DNA of 64,000 nucleotides from Tistrella mobilis (lineage in GTDB: Bacteria > Pseudomonadota > Alphaproteobacteria > Tistrellales > Tistrellaceae): NCBI RefSeq assembly GCF_039634785.1, contig NZ_JBBIAB010000001.1:496001-560000 (forward strand), in the 5' to 3' direction. Positions 16,592 to 25,847 of the stretch are shown piece by piece. Within the stretch, counting starts at the first letter, position 1; each line of letters opens with the position of its first letter. Position numbers and translations under genes: made by a program. The notes under the pieces were generated by a model. It was given only the letters and a program-made list of their open reading frames with translations. It had not been told where the DNA came from and searched no databases.

Positions 16592-18049
16592 ATGACCTTG
16601 TGCCCATCTGCCCGCCGGCTTGCGGTTCTGGCCATGCTGTTGCCTGCGGGGGGCTGTGCACCGCTGCTGCAACCGCTGGTGCCGCCCCGTTACGGGTTGA
16701 TGGCTGAATGGCAGTCTCCGGTGCGGATCGACTGGCCGGCGCTGCAGCGCCAGCCGTCGCGCTTCGTGGTTCAGCCCTACGGCATCTACGACCGGGCGAT
16801 TGCCGATTACGGCGACCTTTATGGCGCTGTGCCACGGGGGCAGGTGCGTCTGCAACGCCTGACACCCGAAAGCCGGTCAGCGTTGCTGGCACCGCCGCCT
16901 GTTGCCCCGGAGGAGAAGGCGGCCGCAGATGCAGGCCCCAGGGCCAGCGGGGCCGTGGCCGAGGCGGCGCTGTCTGGGCAGCCGGCAGCCCCTACCGTGA
17001 AAACGTCGGAAGGTCAGCCTGCCACCGTTCCGGTGCGGGCGGCCGATCCGCGCCTGGCCGGACTGGACCTCTCGGCACCTGCTGGAGATGAGGCGGACGG
17101 CGAGGTCGATCCCGCGGGCGCCAAAGCGTTTTCGGTGGTGAGCGGGCTTCTGAACGGGGTCGGAGGTGGTGGCAACCGTACCGCTGAACCGACCGTCATG
17201 TCTGCGGCGCCCGCCCCGGAAAATGCAGCAGGATCCGATGGGCCACCGGACCCCGTGGCGGCACTCGAAGAGGCGCTGCCGCTTTATTTCCAGCGCTTCG
17301 CCTATACGGTGGGCAGCGGCGGCAGTCTGGATGTGGCGTTGAATGACGGGCCGCGCGCGCGGCTGGACTGGGTGCGGGCGGAAACGGCGAATGCGCATTG
17401 CGTTCTGTTTGCGACCAGCCTGCCCGACCAGTCATTGATCGATGCCGCGGCCGAAGCCGATGCCCGGGCCGCAGCGGACCAGGTCGCCGGGGTCGATGCG
17501 GTGAAAACGACGCCGGCACCGGCACGGGGCCGGCGCGCGCCGGAGGCCGATGCGCCGCCGGTCGTCGATACCGCGATCGGCGAGATCGACGGCGACACCG
17601 GCATCGGTGCGGCGTTCGCCGGGATCGGGCGCTGGTTCGACAGCCAGGCTGACGACGCGCCAACCGCCGAGCCGCCCGCCCCGAAGGCCGTGCCGGCAGA
17701 ACCGGTCGATCAGGCGCCGGCCGAAGCCGAAGCGCCTGCCGAAGAGCAGGGGGATCCCGTGGGTGCCTTCTTCTCGCGGCTGTTCGGAGGGGATGAGACC
17801 GCGGAGCCCGAGGCGGTGCCTGCCCCCGAACCGGAGGCCCAGCCCGAGCAACCCGCGGCAAAGCCCGCAGCCGGGCCTCAGCCGCAGGCGGCACCGCGGT
17901 CCGAACCGGTCTCCGCACCTGCAAAGCCGGCGCCGCTGCCCGCCAGCCTCAGCTCCATCCGCCTCGACGGCCATATCTGCGTGGCCTTGGACGAGCCGCT
18001 CGATCAGGCGCGGATCGTGGATCTGCTGAACCGCATCCGGGTGAAATGA
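16592..18049 (+). CDS. Large acidic Ala/Pro-rich lipoprotein, function unknown
   Basis: A 485-residue protein with a short signal sequence and a lipobox ending PAGGC at about residue 22. Much of the chain (about 90-210 and 290-450) is low-complexity, rich in Ala, Pro and Glu, and probably disordered. Two islands look folded: one near residues 225-285 (LPLYFQRFAYTVGSGG and ANAHCVLFATSLP) and the last 35 residues (LDGHICVALDEPLDQARIVDLL), each with one cysteine that could form a disulfide. I recognise no family. The gene converges on fumC with a hairpin between. Confidence 0.65.
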   Translation: MTLCPSARRLAVLAMLLPAGGCAPLLQPLVPPRYGLMAEWQSPVRIDWPALQRQPSRFVVQPYGIYDRAIADYGDLYGAVPRGQVRLQRLTPESRSALLAPPPVAPEEKAAADAGPRASGAVAEAALSGQPAAPTVKTSEGQPATVPVRAADPRLAGLDLSAPAGDEADGEVDPAGAKAFSVVSGLLNGVGGGGNRTAEPTVMSAAPAPENAAGSDGPPDPVAALEEALPLYFQRFAYTVGSGGSLDVALNDGPRARLDWVRAETANAHCVLFATSLPDQSLIDAAAEADARAAADQVAGVDAVKTTPAPARGRRAPEADAPPVVDTAIGEIDGDTGIGAAFAGIGRWFDSQADDAPTAEPPAPKAVPAEPVDQAPAEAEAPAEEQGDPVGAFFSRLFGGDETAEPEAVPAPEPEAQPEQPAAKPAAGPQPQAAPRSEPVSAPAKPAPLPASLSSIRLDGHICVALDEPLDQARIVDLLNRIRVK

Positions 18050-18084
18050 TGGGCCGCTCCTGAAGGCCCGGGCCGGATACACGA

Positions 18085-18114
18085 CGGGCGGCATCGGAGA
18101 TCCGATGCCGCCCG
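18085..18114. terminator. Terminator-like hairpin between convergent genes
   Basis: 13-bp perfect stem (CGGGCGGCATCGG and complement) with a 4-base loop, midway between the lipoprotein and fumC stops. It has only a short T run (GTTTCC), so termination strength is uncertain. Confidence 0.55.
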
Positions 18115-18162
18115 TGGCGTTTCCTCCCGCCTGCCGACGGGGTCGTTCCACTGCGTGATGGC

Positions 18163-19569
18163 TCAGGCGCTGGGGCCGATCATCAGCTTCGGATCGACAT
18201 AGCGATCGAACTCGTCCTCGGTGAGCAGGCCGAGCTTGACCACCGCTTCCTTGAGGCTGGTGCCTTCCTTATGGGCGGTCTTGGCCGCCTTGGCGGCGTT
18301 GTCATAGCCGATATAGGGGTTCAGCGCCGTCACCAGCATCAGCGAGTTGCGCATCAGCTCGTCGATGCGGCGGGTGTTCGCCTCGATGCCGACCACGCAG
18401 TTGTCGGCGAAGCTGACCGCGGCGTCGCCCAGCAGACGGATCGACTGCAGGACGTTGTAGATGATGACCGGCTTGAAGACGTTCAGCTCGAAATGGCCGT
18501 TCGAGCCGGCGACCGTCACCGTCACGTGGTTGCCCATCACCTGGGCGGCGACCATGGTCAGCGCCTCGCACTGGGTGGGGTTCACCTTGCCCGGCATGAT
18601 CGACGAGCCGGGCTCGTTCTCGGGCAGCAGCAGCTCACCCAGGCCCGAGCGCGGGCCCGAGCCCAGGAAGCGGATGTCGTTGGCGATCTTCATCACGCTG
18701 GCGGCAAGCACGTTCAGCGCGCCCGACAGCTCGACCAGCGCGTCGTTCGCGGCCAGCGCCTCGAACTTGTTCGGCGCGGTGATGAAGGGCAGGCCGGTGA
18801 TCTTCGCCACCTCGTCGGCGAAGGCCTCGGCGAAGCCGATCTTGGCATTCAGGCCGGTGCCGACCGCGGTGCCGCCCTGGGCCAGCTCGTAAACGCGGGC
18901 CAGCGACGCCTCGACCCGGGCGATGCCGTATTCGATCTGGCGGGCATAGCCGCCGAATTCCTGGCCGAGGGTCAGCGGCGTCGCATCCTGGGTGTGGGTG
19001 CGGCCGATCTTGATGATCTCGGCAAAGGCCTCGGCCTTGTCGGCCAGCGCCTTGTGCAGGTGGCGCAGGCTCGGGATCAGATGGCCGGTCGCTTCCACCG
19101 CGGCCGCGATATGCATCACGGTCGGGAAGGTGTCGTTCGACGACTGGCCGCAGTTCACGTGATCGTTCGGATGAACCGGGCTCTTCGAGCCGATCTCGCC
19201 ACCGAGCATCTCGATCGCGCGGTTCGAGATCACCTCGTTGGCGTTCATGTTGGTCTGGGTGCCCGAGCCGGTCTGCCAGACCACCAGCGGGAAGTGATCG
19301 TCGAGCTTGCCGTCGGCAACCTCGCGGGCGGCGGCGACGATGGCCTCACCGACCTTCGCGTCCAGCGCGCCCAGCGCCATGTTCACCCGGGCCGCGGCCA
19401 GCTTCTGCACGCCCAGTGCGCGCACCAGCGGCACCGGCATCTTCTCGCCGCCGATCTTGAAGTTCTGCAGCGACCGCTGGGTCTGGGCACCCCAGTAGCG
19501 GTCGGCTGGCACGTCGAGCGACCCCATCGTGTCCTTCTCGACGCGCGTCTTCGGCGTGGTCTCGGTCAT
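18163..19569 (-). CDS. fumC: Fumarate hydratase, class II
   Basis: A 468-residue Fe-S-independent fumarase interconverting fumarate and malate in the TCA cycle; active as a tetramer in the family. Clear signatures include the N-terminal [11 protein letters not shown], the substrate site GSGTQTNMN with [12 protein letters not shown], the catalytic histidine in [12 protein letters not shown] and the superfamily signature [11 protein letters not shown]. Length is normal. It would take the C4 acid produced by the ethylmalonyl-CoA pathway downstream in the window. Transcribed alone; hemY ends 173 bases beyond its start. Confidence 0.97.
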   Translation of the reverse strand: MTETTPKTRVEKDTMGSLDVPADRYWGAQTQRSLQNFKIGGEKMPVPLVRALGVQKLAAARVNMALGALDAKVGEAIVAAAREVADGKLDDHFPLVVWQTGSGTQTNMNANEVISNRAIEMLGGEIGSKSPVHPNDHVNCGQSSNDTFPTVMHIAAAVEATGHLIPSLRHLHKALADKAEAFAEIIKIGRTHTQDATPLTLGQEFGGYARQIEYGIARVEASLARVYELAQGGTAVGTGLNAKIGFAEAFADEVAKITGLPFITAPNKFEALAANDALVELSGALNVLAASVMKIANDIRFLGSGPRSGLGELLLPENEPGSSIMPGKVNPTQCEALTMVAAQVMGNHVTVTVAGSNGHFELNVFKPVIIYNVLQSIRLLGDAAVSFADNCVVGIEANTRRIDELMRNSLMLVTALNPYIGYDNAAKAAKTAHKEGTSLKEAVVKLGLLTEDEFDRYVDPKLMIGPSA

Positions 19570-19742
19570 CGCGTCCTAGGCTCCATCGGCAAGTGGTCCG
19601 CGGGAGGGCCGGAGATGGCACGGCCGCCCGCGTCCGGGCTTATCCATCCGCCCGGTATATGCGCCCCTCGCGGCGTCCGCGTCAAACATTCCGGGGGGTT
19701 GACCGACCTTGGTCGCGAGGTTGCAGCCCCCGGGGCCCGTGC

Positions 19743-21140
19743 TCAGGCCGCAGCGGGTGGTCGACCTGGGGCGGCGGGATCCATCGGCGCGGTCGCGGCG
19801 GCGCTGCCGACCACCGGTGCCGGACCGGTGGTTGCGGGCATGGCGGCGGGGACCGTGGCGGGGCGGCTCCAGCTGACGGTGTCGAAGCTGCCGCAGCTGC
19901 CGCAGACGGCGTGCCAGCGGGTGTGCACCGTGTTGCAACGGCTGCAGATCCAGCCCGGCGCCGGGCGGGCATCCGCGGCGCGGTGCCAAGCCTGGGCGGC
20001 GGACTGCCAGTCGCCATCGGCTTCGGCGGCCCGGGCGGCAATGCGCTCCGCACGGGTGTCGCGATCGGCGACCGCGATCTTGTTGGCCGAGTCGCGGGCG
20101 ACCCCCAGGATGCCGGCTTCAAGCGCGGTTTCCGCGACCAGCAGCCGGCTTTCGGCCTGGGTTGGCGCGATCTGGGCCAGGTCGCGGGCGCGCTGCACCC
20201 GTTCGGTCGGCGTGGTGTTGCCGCCGAGCAGGGTGACATAAAGCCGCCCCAGCTCCGGATGGGCCGCAGCACCCCAGTTCTGTTCGATCAGCTTGCGGGC
20301 GACCGGCAGCTTGCCGGCCGCGATCGCGACCTCGACCTGGGTGATGGCGGCCTCGGGCCGGCCGGGGGCCAGCTTGACCGCGGTGCGCGCACGGGTGGTG
20401 GCGTCATCGTGATGGCCGGCCGCGCTGTCGGCGCGGGCACGTTCGATCTCCAGCGCCGATTGCCGGCGCCGGCTTTCCTCGCGGTCCAGATGCTTGTGGC
20501 GTTCAAGCGCGGTCAATGCGGCTTCGGCCTCGGCCCAGTCGCCTTCGGCAAGCTTCACTTCGAACACCGTTTCCAGCGCCCAGCGGGTGCCGGGGCGCTT
20601 CGCCAGCGCCTCGCGGGCGCGGGCGACCGCGGCGGCACCGTCGCCCTGGCGGCGGGCCATCACCGCCAGGCCGCGCAGGCCCAGTTCGGCAGTTTCTTCA
20701 TGCTCCAGCATCCGGGTCCAGCGGCGCTCGGCCTCGGCCGGATCCTCGGCCAGCTGGGCCGACTGGGCGGCGAGCATATCGGCGAGCGGCTGGGCATCGA
20801 GCAGGCGTTCCGCCCGGGCCGACAGCTTGCGGGCGTCGCGGGCATCGCCGGCGGCGACTGCGGCGAGACCGCGGGTCATGGCCTCCAGCCCCCGGCGGCG
20901 GCGGCGTTCGGCGCGACGGCGCAGGAAGCTTTTCGGGCCGGTCACGAGGCCCGAGAGCAGGCGGACGACGATCGCGAGCGCCACCAGCCCCACCACCAGC
21001 ACGGCGAGCGCCACGGCGAAGCTGGTCTCCACCCGCCAGCCCAGCCAGTCGACCGAGAAGCTGCCGGGATGGTCGGCGATCCAGGCGCCGCCCAGGCTGA
21101 GGGCAATGATGACCAGGACGAGCAGGATGACGCGGATCAT
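19743..21140 (-). CDS. hemY: HemY-like TPR membrane protein
   Basis: A 465-residue protein. Two N-terminal transmembrane helices (residues 3-23 and 41-64) flank a short SFSVDWLGWRVETS loop, the HemY N-domain. A long alpha-helical tetratricopeptide-type region follows (repeated W/A/L pattern such as AERRWTRMLEHEETAELGLRGLA). The last 60 residues carry CSRCNTVHTRWHAVCGSCGSF, a four-cysteine zinc-ribbon-like motif. HemY of enterobacteria is an inner-membrane protein of the haem operon with no proven catalytic role; it is not the protoporphyrinogen oxidase of the same name. ATG overlaps the previous stop by four bases. Confidence 0.88.
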   Translation of the reverse strand: MIRVILLVLVIIALSLGGAWIADHPGSFSVDWLGWRVETSFAVALAVLVVGLVALAIVVRLLSGLVTGPKSFLRRRAERRRRRGLEAMTRGLAAVAAGDARDARKLSARAERLLDAQPLADMLAAQSAQLAEDPAEAERRWTRMLEHEETAELGLRGLAVMARRQGDGAAAVARAREALAKRPGTRWALETVFEVKLAEGDWAEAEAALTALERHKHLDREESRRRQSALEIERARADSAAGHHDDATTRARTAVKLAPGRPEAAITQVEVAIAAGKLPVARKLIEQNWGAAAHPELGRLYVTLLGGNTTPTERVQRARDLAQIAPTQAESRLLVAETALEAGILGVARDSANKIAVADRDTRAERIAARAAEADGDWQSAAQAWHRAADARPAPGWICSRCNTVHTRWHAVCGSCGSFDTVSWSRPATVPAAMPATTGPAPVVGSAAATAPMDPAAPGRPPAAA

Positions 21141-22627
21141 TGGGCGGCCTCACCAGCATTCCGGGAACCGGCCTCGCCGGCGGCGGGGACGGCGGCAGTC
21201 TCGCGGGCGCCGGCCTCGAAACGGGCGGCGACCGCATCACCGAGGGCTGCGGCGGCCTGCTCCACCGCAAGCCGCGCCCTGGCGGCTTCGGTCCAGGCGG
21301 CGGCACGCTCTGCGGCGGCCGGCGGCAGTTCTTCCGCCCGGGCGACGGCACCGGCGAGGTCACCCGCCTTCAGCCGCCGCTCGATCGCGGCTACGGTCAG
21401 GTCGGCATCACCTTCGGGCGCACCGGCGGCCGGCGTGGTCTGTTCCTGGCCGGTGCGCCGCACCGTCACCAGGCCGCGCAGTTCGGCCAGCACCCCGCCC
21501 ACCACGTCGCCTTCGGCGGGTTTGGTCTCCGCAGCCTGCAGGATGGTCGGCACCAGGGCCTGGAAGCGCGCGATCAGTTCGTCGCGCGTCGGCACGCCGT
21601 CGGCGGCATGCGGTGCCAGCTGCCCGACCGCGTTGGTGATTTCGCCATCGCCGCGGCCCAGGGCGCGGATCGCGCCCAGCGGGCCTTCGAAGCTGCGGCC
21701 GGCATCCAGCGCGTCCGAGAGCTGGGCATCGGCCAGCGCCAGCGCGGTCAGGCGCATGGCATCGGCGGTGGGGGTATCCGCCAGCCGGCTTTCGGCGATC
21801 GCGGCGCGATCCGAAAGGTTGCGGGCCGCACCTTCGACATTGGCCAGCCGGTTCTCCAGCGGCCCGATCCGCGCCACGGTCTCGTTGGTGCGTGACAGCT
21901 CCGCTTCCAGCTTCGACACGGTTTCGGTCAGGGCTTCGAGCCGGGCGACCGCATCTTCCAGGGCGCCGATGCGCTCTCCCAGCCGGTCGTCTTCCAGGCT
22001 GCCGAGGCCGCTTTCGACGGCACCCAGCCGCCGCTCGATTTCGGCGGTGTCGGGCGGGCCCTGGTCGAGCCGCTGCTCCAGCGCCGCGATACGGTCCGAG
22101 AGGGCGGGTTCGACGGTGGCCGGGGCGGCACCCAGCATGGTCCGGACCCTGTCGGGGGCCGCGGTGACCACCACGCCGCCCACCACCACCAGCACCAGCG
22201 CCAGGATCGAGACGCCGAGCGCGGCGCGGCCGATCCGGTCGCGTGGCTGGGCGCGATGGTCGGTGGGGGTAACGATGCGGGCAGCCGGCGGGGCGTCGTC
22301 GGCGGCCGGTGCAGCCTTGGGTTTTGCAGGCTCCGCCTTCGGGATGTCTGCCTTCGGTGCGTCTGCCTTCGGGGGGGTGGCCTTCGAAGGCGCAGCCTTT
22401 GCAGGCTCGGGCTTCGGCGCCCCGGCCTTGCCGGCGGCATCCGCGCCTCCGGCAGGTGAGGACGTGGCGTCGTCGGCGCCGGTCCGGGCAGCAGGCGTCG
22501 GCTCCGCAGGCGTCGACGCCGCACCCTTCGGTGCGGCGGTGCCTTCGGTTTCGGCCGTGGCAGCGTCGGGCCGACCGGCCTCGGGGCCGGTCTTCTTCCC
22601 GGAGGGCGGCGTCCGGCTTTCGGTCAT
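21137..22627 (-). CDS. Mitofilin-like (COG4223) inner-membrane coiled-coil protein
   Basis: A 496-residue protein. Residues 1-130 are low-complexity (Ala, Pro, Lys, with repeated PKAE/PKAD motifs) and presumably cytoplasmic. One transmembrane helix follows (about 140-165), then a long coiled coil with regular EQRLD, ERRLGAVESGL and LEDAVARLEALTETVSKLEAEL heptads, and a C-terminal helical domain. This layout and the place between hemD and hemY are those of alphaproteobacterial homologues of mitochondrial Mic60/mitofilin. Those proteins shape intracytoplasmic membranes in some species. ATG 22627 follows GGAG at good spacing. Whether it bends membranes here is inference. Confidence 0.83.
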   Translation of the reverse strand: MTESRTPPSGKKTGPEAGRPDAATAETEGTAAPKGAASTPAEPTPAARTGADDATSSPAGGADAAGKAGAPKPEPAKAAPSKATPPKADAPKADIPKAEPAKPKAAPAADDAPPAARIVTPTDHRAQPRDRIGRAALGVSILALVLVVVGGVVVTAAPDRVRTMLGAAPATVEPALSDRIAALEQRLDQGPPDTAEIERRLGAVESGLGSLEDDRLGERIGALEDAVARLEALTETVSKLEAELSRTNETVARIGPLENRLANVEGAARNLSDRAAIAESRLADTPTADAMRLTALALADAQLSDALDAGRSFEGPLGAIRALGRGDGEITNAVGQLAPHAADGVPTRDELIARFQALVPTILQAAETKPAEGDVVGGVLAELRGLVTVRRTGQEQTTPAAGAPEGDADLTVAAIERRLKAGDLAGAVARAEELPPAAAERAAAWTEAARARLAVEQAAAALGDAVAARFEAGARETAAVPAAGEAGSRNAGEAAQ

Positions 22628-22746
22628 CGGGCGGTCTCCGTCTGGTCGGCTTGCACCCTTTGTCGCCCATCGGGCACCCATAGGCAAGCCGCGAGGGGCC
22701 GACGGTGTTCCCGCCCGACGCGTTGTTCCCCCGTTTCGCGAGACGG

Positions 22747-23523
22747 TCAGCCCTGCGGCGTGGCGGATTGAGGGGGCGTGGCCTGCGGGTTGGGCGCCTG
22801 AGAATTGGGGCCGGCCTGATCGAGCAGCGCCAGCATCGCATCCCCTGCGGGTTCGGCGGCGACCAGCAGCCGCCGCCAGGGCAGGCCGGCGGCCATCTCT
22901 GCCACGGCCGGGCTCAGGCACAGCGCATCGATGCGACAGAAGGACGCGCCGATGCCCAGGCGTTCGATCTCGTCCAGGAACAGCCGGGCCGTGCGGGGCG
23001 AGAACAGCATCACCACCGGCAGCTGGCCCTGTGCCAGCCCCTCTGCAACCGGCGGCGGCAGCTCGCCGATCGCCGCGGCATCATAGCCGACCCGGCGCTC
23101 GACGGTGAAGCCCAGCGCGCCCAGCTGCTCTCCCAGCCGCCCGGTGACCACGCTGCCGGCGATATGGGCAAGCGGGCCGTCTTCGGGCCTGTAGGAATTG
23201 GCGCAGAGTTCGGCCAGCCGGTCGGCGTCGCCGCCGGCGACATCGATGCGGGTGAAGCCGGCACGCTTCGCCGCCTCGGCGGTGGCGCGGCCGACGGTGG
23301 CCAGTTTCAGGTCGCGACGGTCGGTCGCCCGTGACAGCGCCCGGGCGCCGTTGGCGCTGGTCAGCAGCACCCGCTGCGCCCGGTCCAGCACCCGTTCAAG
23401 ATCGGGGATCGGTCGGTAGCGGACGGTCATCAGGGGTGCGATCACCGCCTGGTGTCCCAGGCGATGCAACTGTTCCGCGAGCGTCTGTGCGTCGTCTATC
23501 GGACGGGTCACCAGGATGCGCAT
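22747..23523 (-). CDS. hemD: Uroporphyrinogen-III synthase
   Basis: A 258-residue enzyme that closes hydroxymethylbilane into uroporphyrinogen III. The sequence is poorly conserved in this family, but the opening ILVTRPIDDAQTLAEQLHRLGH, the LLTSANGARAL segment, the domain linker and the late LFSPRTARLF stretch are recognisable. It follows hemC by 60 bases, which secures the assignment. Its product feeds both haem and vitamin B12; the window also holds a B12-dependent mutase. The C terminus (about 20 residues) is Asn/Pro/Gln-rich and variable. Confidence 0.9.
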   Translation of the reverse strand: MRILVTRPIDDAQTLAEQLHRLGHQAVIAPLMTVRYRPIPDLERVLDRAQRVLLTSANGARALSRATDRRDLKLATVGRATAEAAKRAGFTRIDVAGGDADRLAELCANSYRPEDGPLAHIAGSVVTGRLGEQLGALGFTVERRVGYDAAAIGELPPPVAEGLAQGQLPVVMLFSPRTARLFLDEIERLGIGASFCRIDALCLSPAVAEMAAGLPWRRLLVAAEPAGDAMLALLDQAGPNSQAPNPQATPPQSATPQG

Positions 23524-23583
23524 GGCGGGGCGGGCTCCGATCTCGGGCGGAAGGGCAGGCGACGATGTGGGCGGCGGGGCGTG

Positions 23584-24573
23584 TCAGGTGGCGCCGGGGA
23601 CCCATTGACCGGTCACCCCGGCGGCCCAGCGGGCGATGTCTTCTCCCGCCCGCTCTCGCAGGGCCGTGCCGACCCGGCGGCCCAGGGCCTCGGCGGTGGC
23701 ACGGTCTGCCGCACCGACATCGGCCATGCCGGCCTCTTCCAGCAGCGTGCCGCCATCCGGGCTGGCAACCCGGCCGGTCAGGGCCAGGCGGCCGCCGTCG
23801 TCGCGGCGGGCGAGGGCTGCGATCGGCGTGCGGCAGGATCCGTCGAGCACCGCGAGCAGCGCCCGCTCGGCGATCACCGCCAGGGCGGTTTCGCCGTCGT
23901 CGAGCGCGCCCACCCAGGCATTGGTGCGGTCGTCGGCGCTGCGCGTCTCGATGCCGATGGCGCCCTGGGCCACCGCCGGCAGCATCACCGCCGGATCGAT
24001 CGGGCTGCGGTCGACCTCGGTCAGTTTCAGCCGGTTGAGCCCGGCCATTGCAAGCAGGGTGGCGTCGATCCGCCCCTCGCGCAGCCGCGACAGCCGGGTC
24101 TGAACATTGCCGCGCAGCGGCACGACCGTCAGGTCGGGGCGGGCGGCGAGCAGCTGGGCCTGACGGCGCAGGCTGGCGGTGCCGATCACGGCCCCGGCCG
24201 GCAGGTCGTCGAGGCGGCGGGCCTTGAGCGACAGGAAGGCGTCGCGCGGATCCTCGCGCGGCAGCAGGGCGGTGATCGCCAGCCCTTCGGGCAGCTCGGT
24301 CGGCATGTCCTTCATGGAATGGACCGCCAGATCGATGGCGCCGGTGATCAGCGCCTCTTCGATCTCTTTGGTGAACAGGCCCTTGCCGCCCAGTTCGACC
24401 AGGGTCCGGTCCTGGACCTGATCGCCGGTGGTGCGGATGATGACGATCTCGACCGCGCCGGCTGCGGCGAGGGCCGGATCGAGTGCAGCCAGCCGTCCGC
24501 GAACCTCGTTCGCCTGTGCGAGGGCGAGCGGGCTGCCACGGGTGCCGATGCGGAGGAGCGGATGCGTGACCAT
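23584..24573 (-). CDS. hemC: Hydroxymethylbilane synthase (porphobilinogen deaminase)
   Basis: A 329-residue enzyme that joins four porphobilinogens. The opening RIGTRGSPLALAQ, the catalytic aspartate region DLAVHSMKDMPTELP, the arginine-rich GTASLRRQAQL and the dipyrromethane-attachment cysteine in LDGSCRTPI (about C247) are all intact. First gene of the minus-strand operon hemC-hemD-mitofilin-hemY and divergent from tsaD across 105 bases, an arrangement found widely in alphaproteobacteria. Confidence 0.96.
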   Translation of the reverse strand: MVTHPLLRIGTRGSPLALAQANEVRGRLAALDPALAAAGAVEIVIIRTTGDQVQDRTLVELGGKGLFTKEIEEALITGAIDLAVHSMKDMPTELPEGLAITALLPREDPRDAFLSLKARRLDDLPAGAVIGTASLRRQAQLLAARPDLTVVPLRGNVQTRLSRLREGRIDATLLAMAGLNRLKLTEVDRSPIDPAVMLPAVAQGAIGIETRSADDRTNAWVGALDDGETALAVIAERALLAVLDGSCRTPIAALARRDDGGRLALTGRVASPDGGTLLEEAGMADVGAADRATAEALGRRVGTALRERAGEDIARWAAGVTGQWVPGAT

Positions 24574-24678
24574 GATGGCCCTGTGTTAGTGCCTGACGTG
24601 CGGTTTGGGAAGTGGTAATCGGCGGCCCGAGCCGCTACCTCTTGCCGCGGTCCCACCCGCGAACCGGAACCCTGCCCG

Positions 24679-25836
24679 ATGACCGCGTCCGCCGCCAGCC
24701 TTTCCGATCCCGCCGCTGCCCGACGTCCCCGCATCTGTCTCGGTATCGAGACCAGCTGCGACGAGACGGCGGCGGCCGTGGTCGTGTCCGATCCGGCCGC
24801 GCAGCCGGGGCAGGGGCGGCCGCTCGGCACCATCCGCGCCCATCTGGTGCTCTCGCAGATCGACGAGCATCAGGGCTTCGGCGGGGTGGTGCCAGAGATC
24901 GCGGCACGCGCCCATATCGACCATCTGGACCGGCTGGTCGCGGCGACGCTGGACGAGGCGAAGCTGGGGCTGGGCGATCTGGATGCCATCGCCGTCACCT
25001 CGGGCCCGGGGCTGATCGGCGGGGTGATGGTCGGTCTGATGACCGCCAAGGGGCTGGCGCTGGGCGCGGGCGTGCCGCTGCTCGGCATCAATCATCTGGA
25101 GGCGCATGCCTTGACCGCCCGCCTCACCCATGGCGTCGCCTTTCCCTTCCTGCTGCTGCTGGTCTCGGGCGGCCATTGCCTGATCGCCGAGGTCACCGGC
25201 CTCGGGCAGTATCGCCGCCTGGGCGCCACCATCGACGATGCGGTGGGCGAGGCCTTCGACAAGACCGCCCGCCTGCTGGGCCTCGGCTATCCCGGCGGGC
25301 CGGCGGTCGAAGCGGCCGCCCGCGACGGCGATCCCGCCCGTTTTGCCTTTCCGCGGCCGATGATCGGCCGGCCGGATTGCGACTTCTCGTTCTCGGGCCT
25401 CAAGACCGCGGTCCGTCAGGAGGCGGAGCGGATCCGGGTGCTGAGCCGGCAGGACGTCGCCGATCTGGCGGCAAGCTTTCAGGCCGCGGTGTCCGACAGC
25501 GTCGCCGACCGGGTCGGCCGCGCGGCCAAGGCATTCGTGGCCAGCCATGGCCGCGGCCATGCGCTGGTGGTGGCCGGCGGTGTCGCCGCGAACACCGCGC
25601 TGCGCACCCGGCTGGGCGATGTCGCCACCCGGCGCGGCCTGCATCTGGTGGCACCGCCGGTCAGGCTGTGCACCGACAACGGGGCGATGATCGCCTGGGC
25701 CGGTCTGGAGCATCTGGCGGCGGGGGGCGACCTGTCCGCCGATGACGGCCTGGCCCTGATCCCCCGCGCCCGCTGGCCGCTCGACCCCCATGCCGAGCAG
25801 ATCGTGGCCGGTGGCCGGGGACGGCATCGGGGCTAG
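24679..25836 (+). CDS. tsaD: tRNA N6-threonylcarbamoyladenosine transferase TsaD
   Basis: A 385-residue ASKHA-fold protein that, with TsaB and TsaE, places the threonylcarbamoyl group on A37 of tRNAs reading ANN codons. It has the N-terminal [14 protein letters not shown], the metal-binding histidines in INHLEAHA, the nucleotide loop GGHCLIAEV, and a late aspartate in [10 protein letters not shown]. About 30 residues longer than E. coli TsaD, mostly at the N-terminus. It ends 11 bases before the convergent sulfotransferase gene. Confidence 0.96.
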   Translation: MTASAASLSDPAAARRPRICLGIETSCDETAAAVVVSDPAAQPGQGRPLGTIRAHLVLSQIDEHQGFGGVVPEIAARAHIDHLDRLVAATLDEAKLGLGDLDAIAVTSGPGLIGGVMVGLMTAKGLALGAGVPLLGINHLEAHALTARLTHGVAFPFLLLLVSGGHCLIAEVTGLGQYRRLGATIDDAVGEAFDKTARLLGLGYPGGPAVEAAARDGDPARFAFPRPMIGRPDCDFSFSGLKTAVRQEAERIRVLSRQDVADLAASFQAAVSDSVADRVGRAAKAFVASHGRGHALVVAGGVAANTALRTRLGDVATRRGLHLVAPPVRLCTDNGAMIAWAGLEHLAAGGDLSADDGLALIPRARWPLDPHAEQIVAGGRGRHRG

Positions 25837-25847
25837 GACGCCAGCGC

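Noticed and set aside
19593-23108. A plus-strand open frame of about 1,170 codons opposite hemY, the mitofilin-like gene and hemD
   Set aside because: Low-complexity Ala/Arg/Ser translation, antisense to an operon with conserved order.
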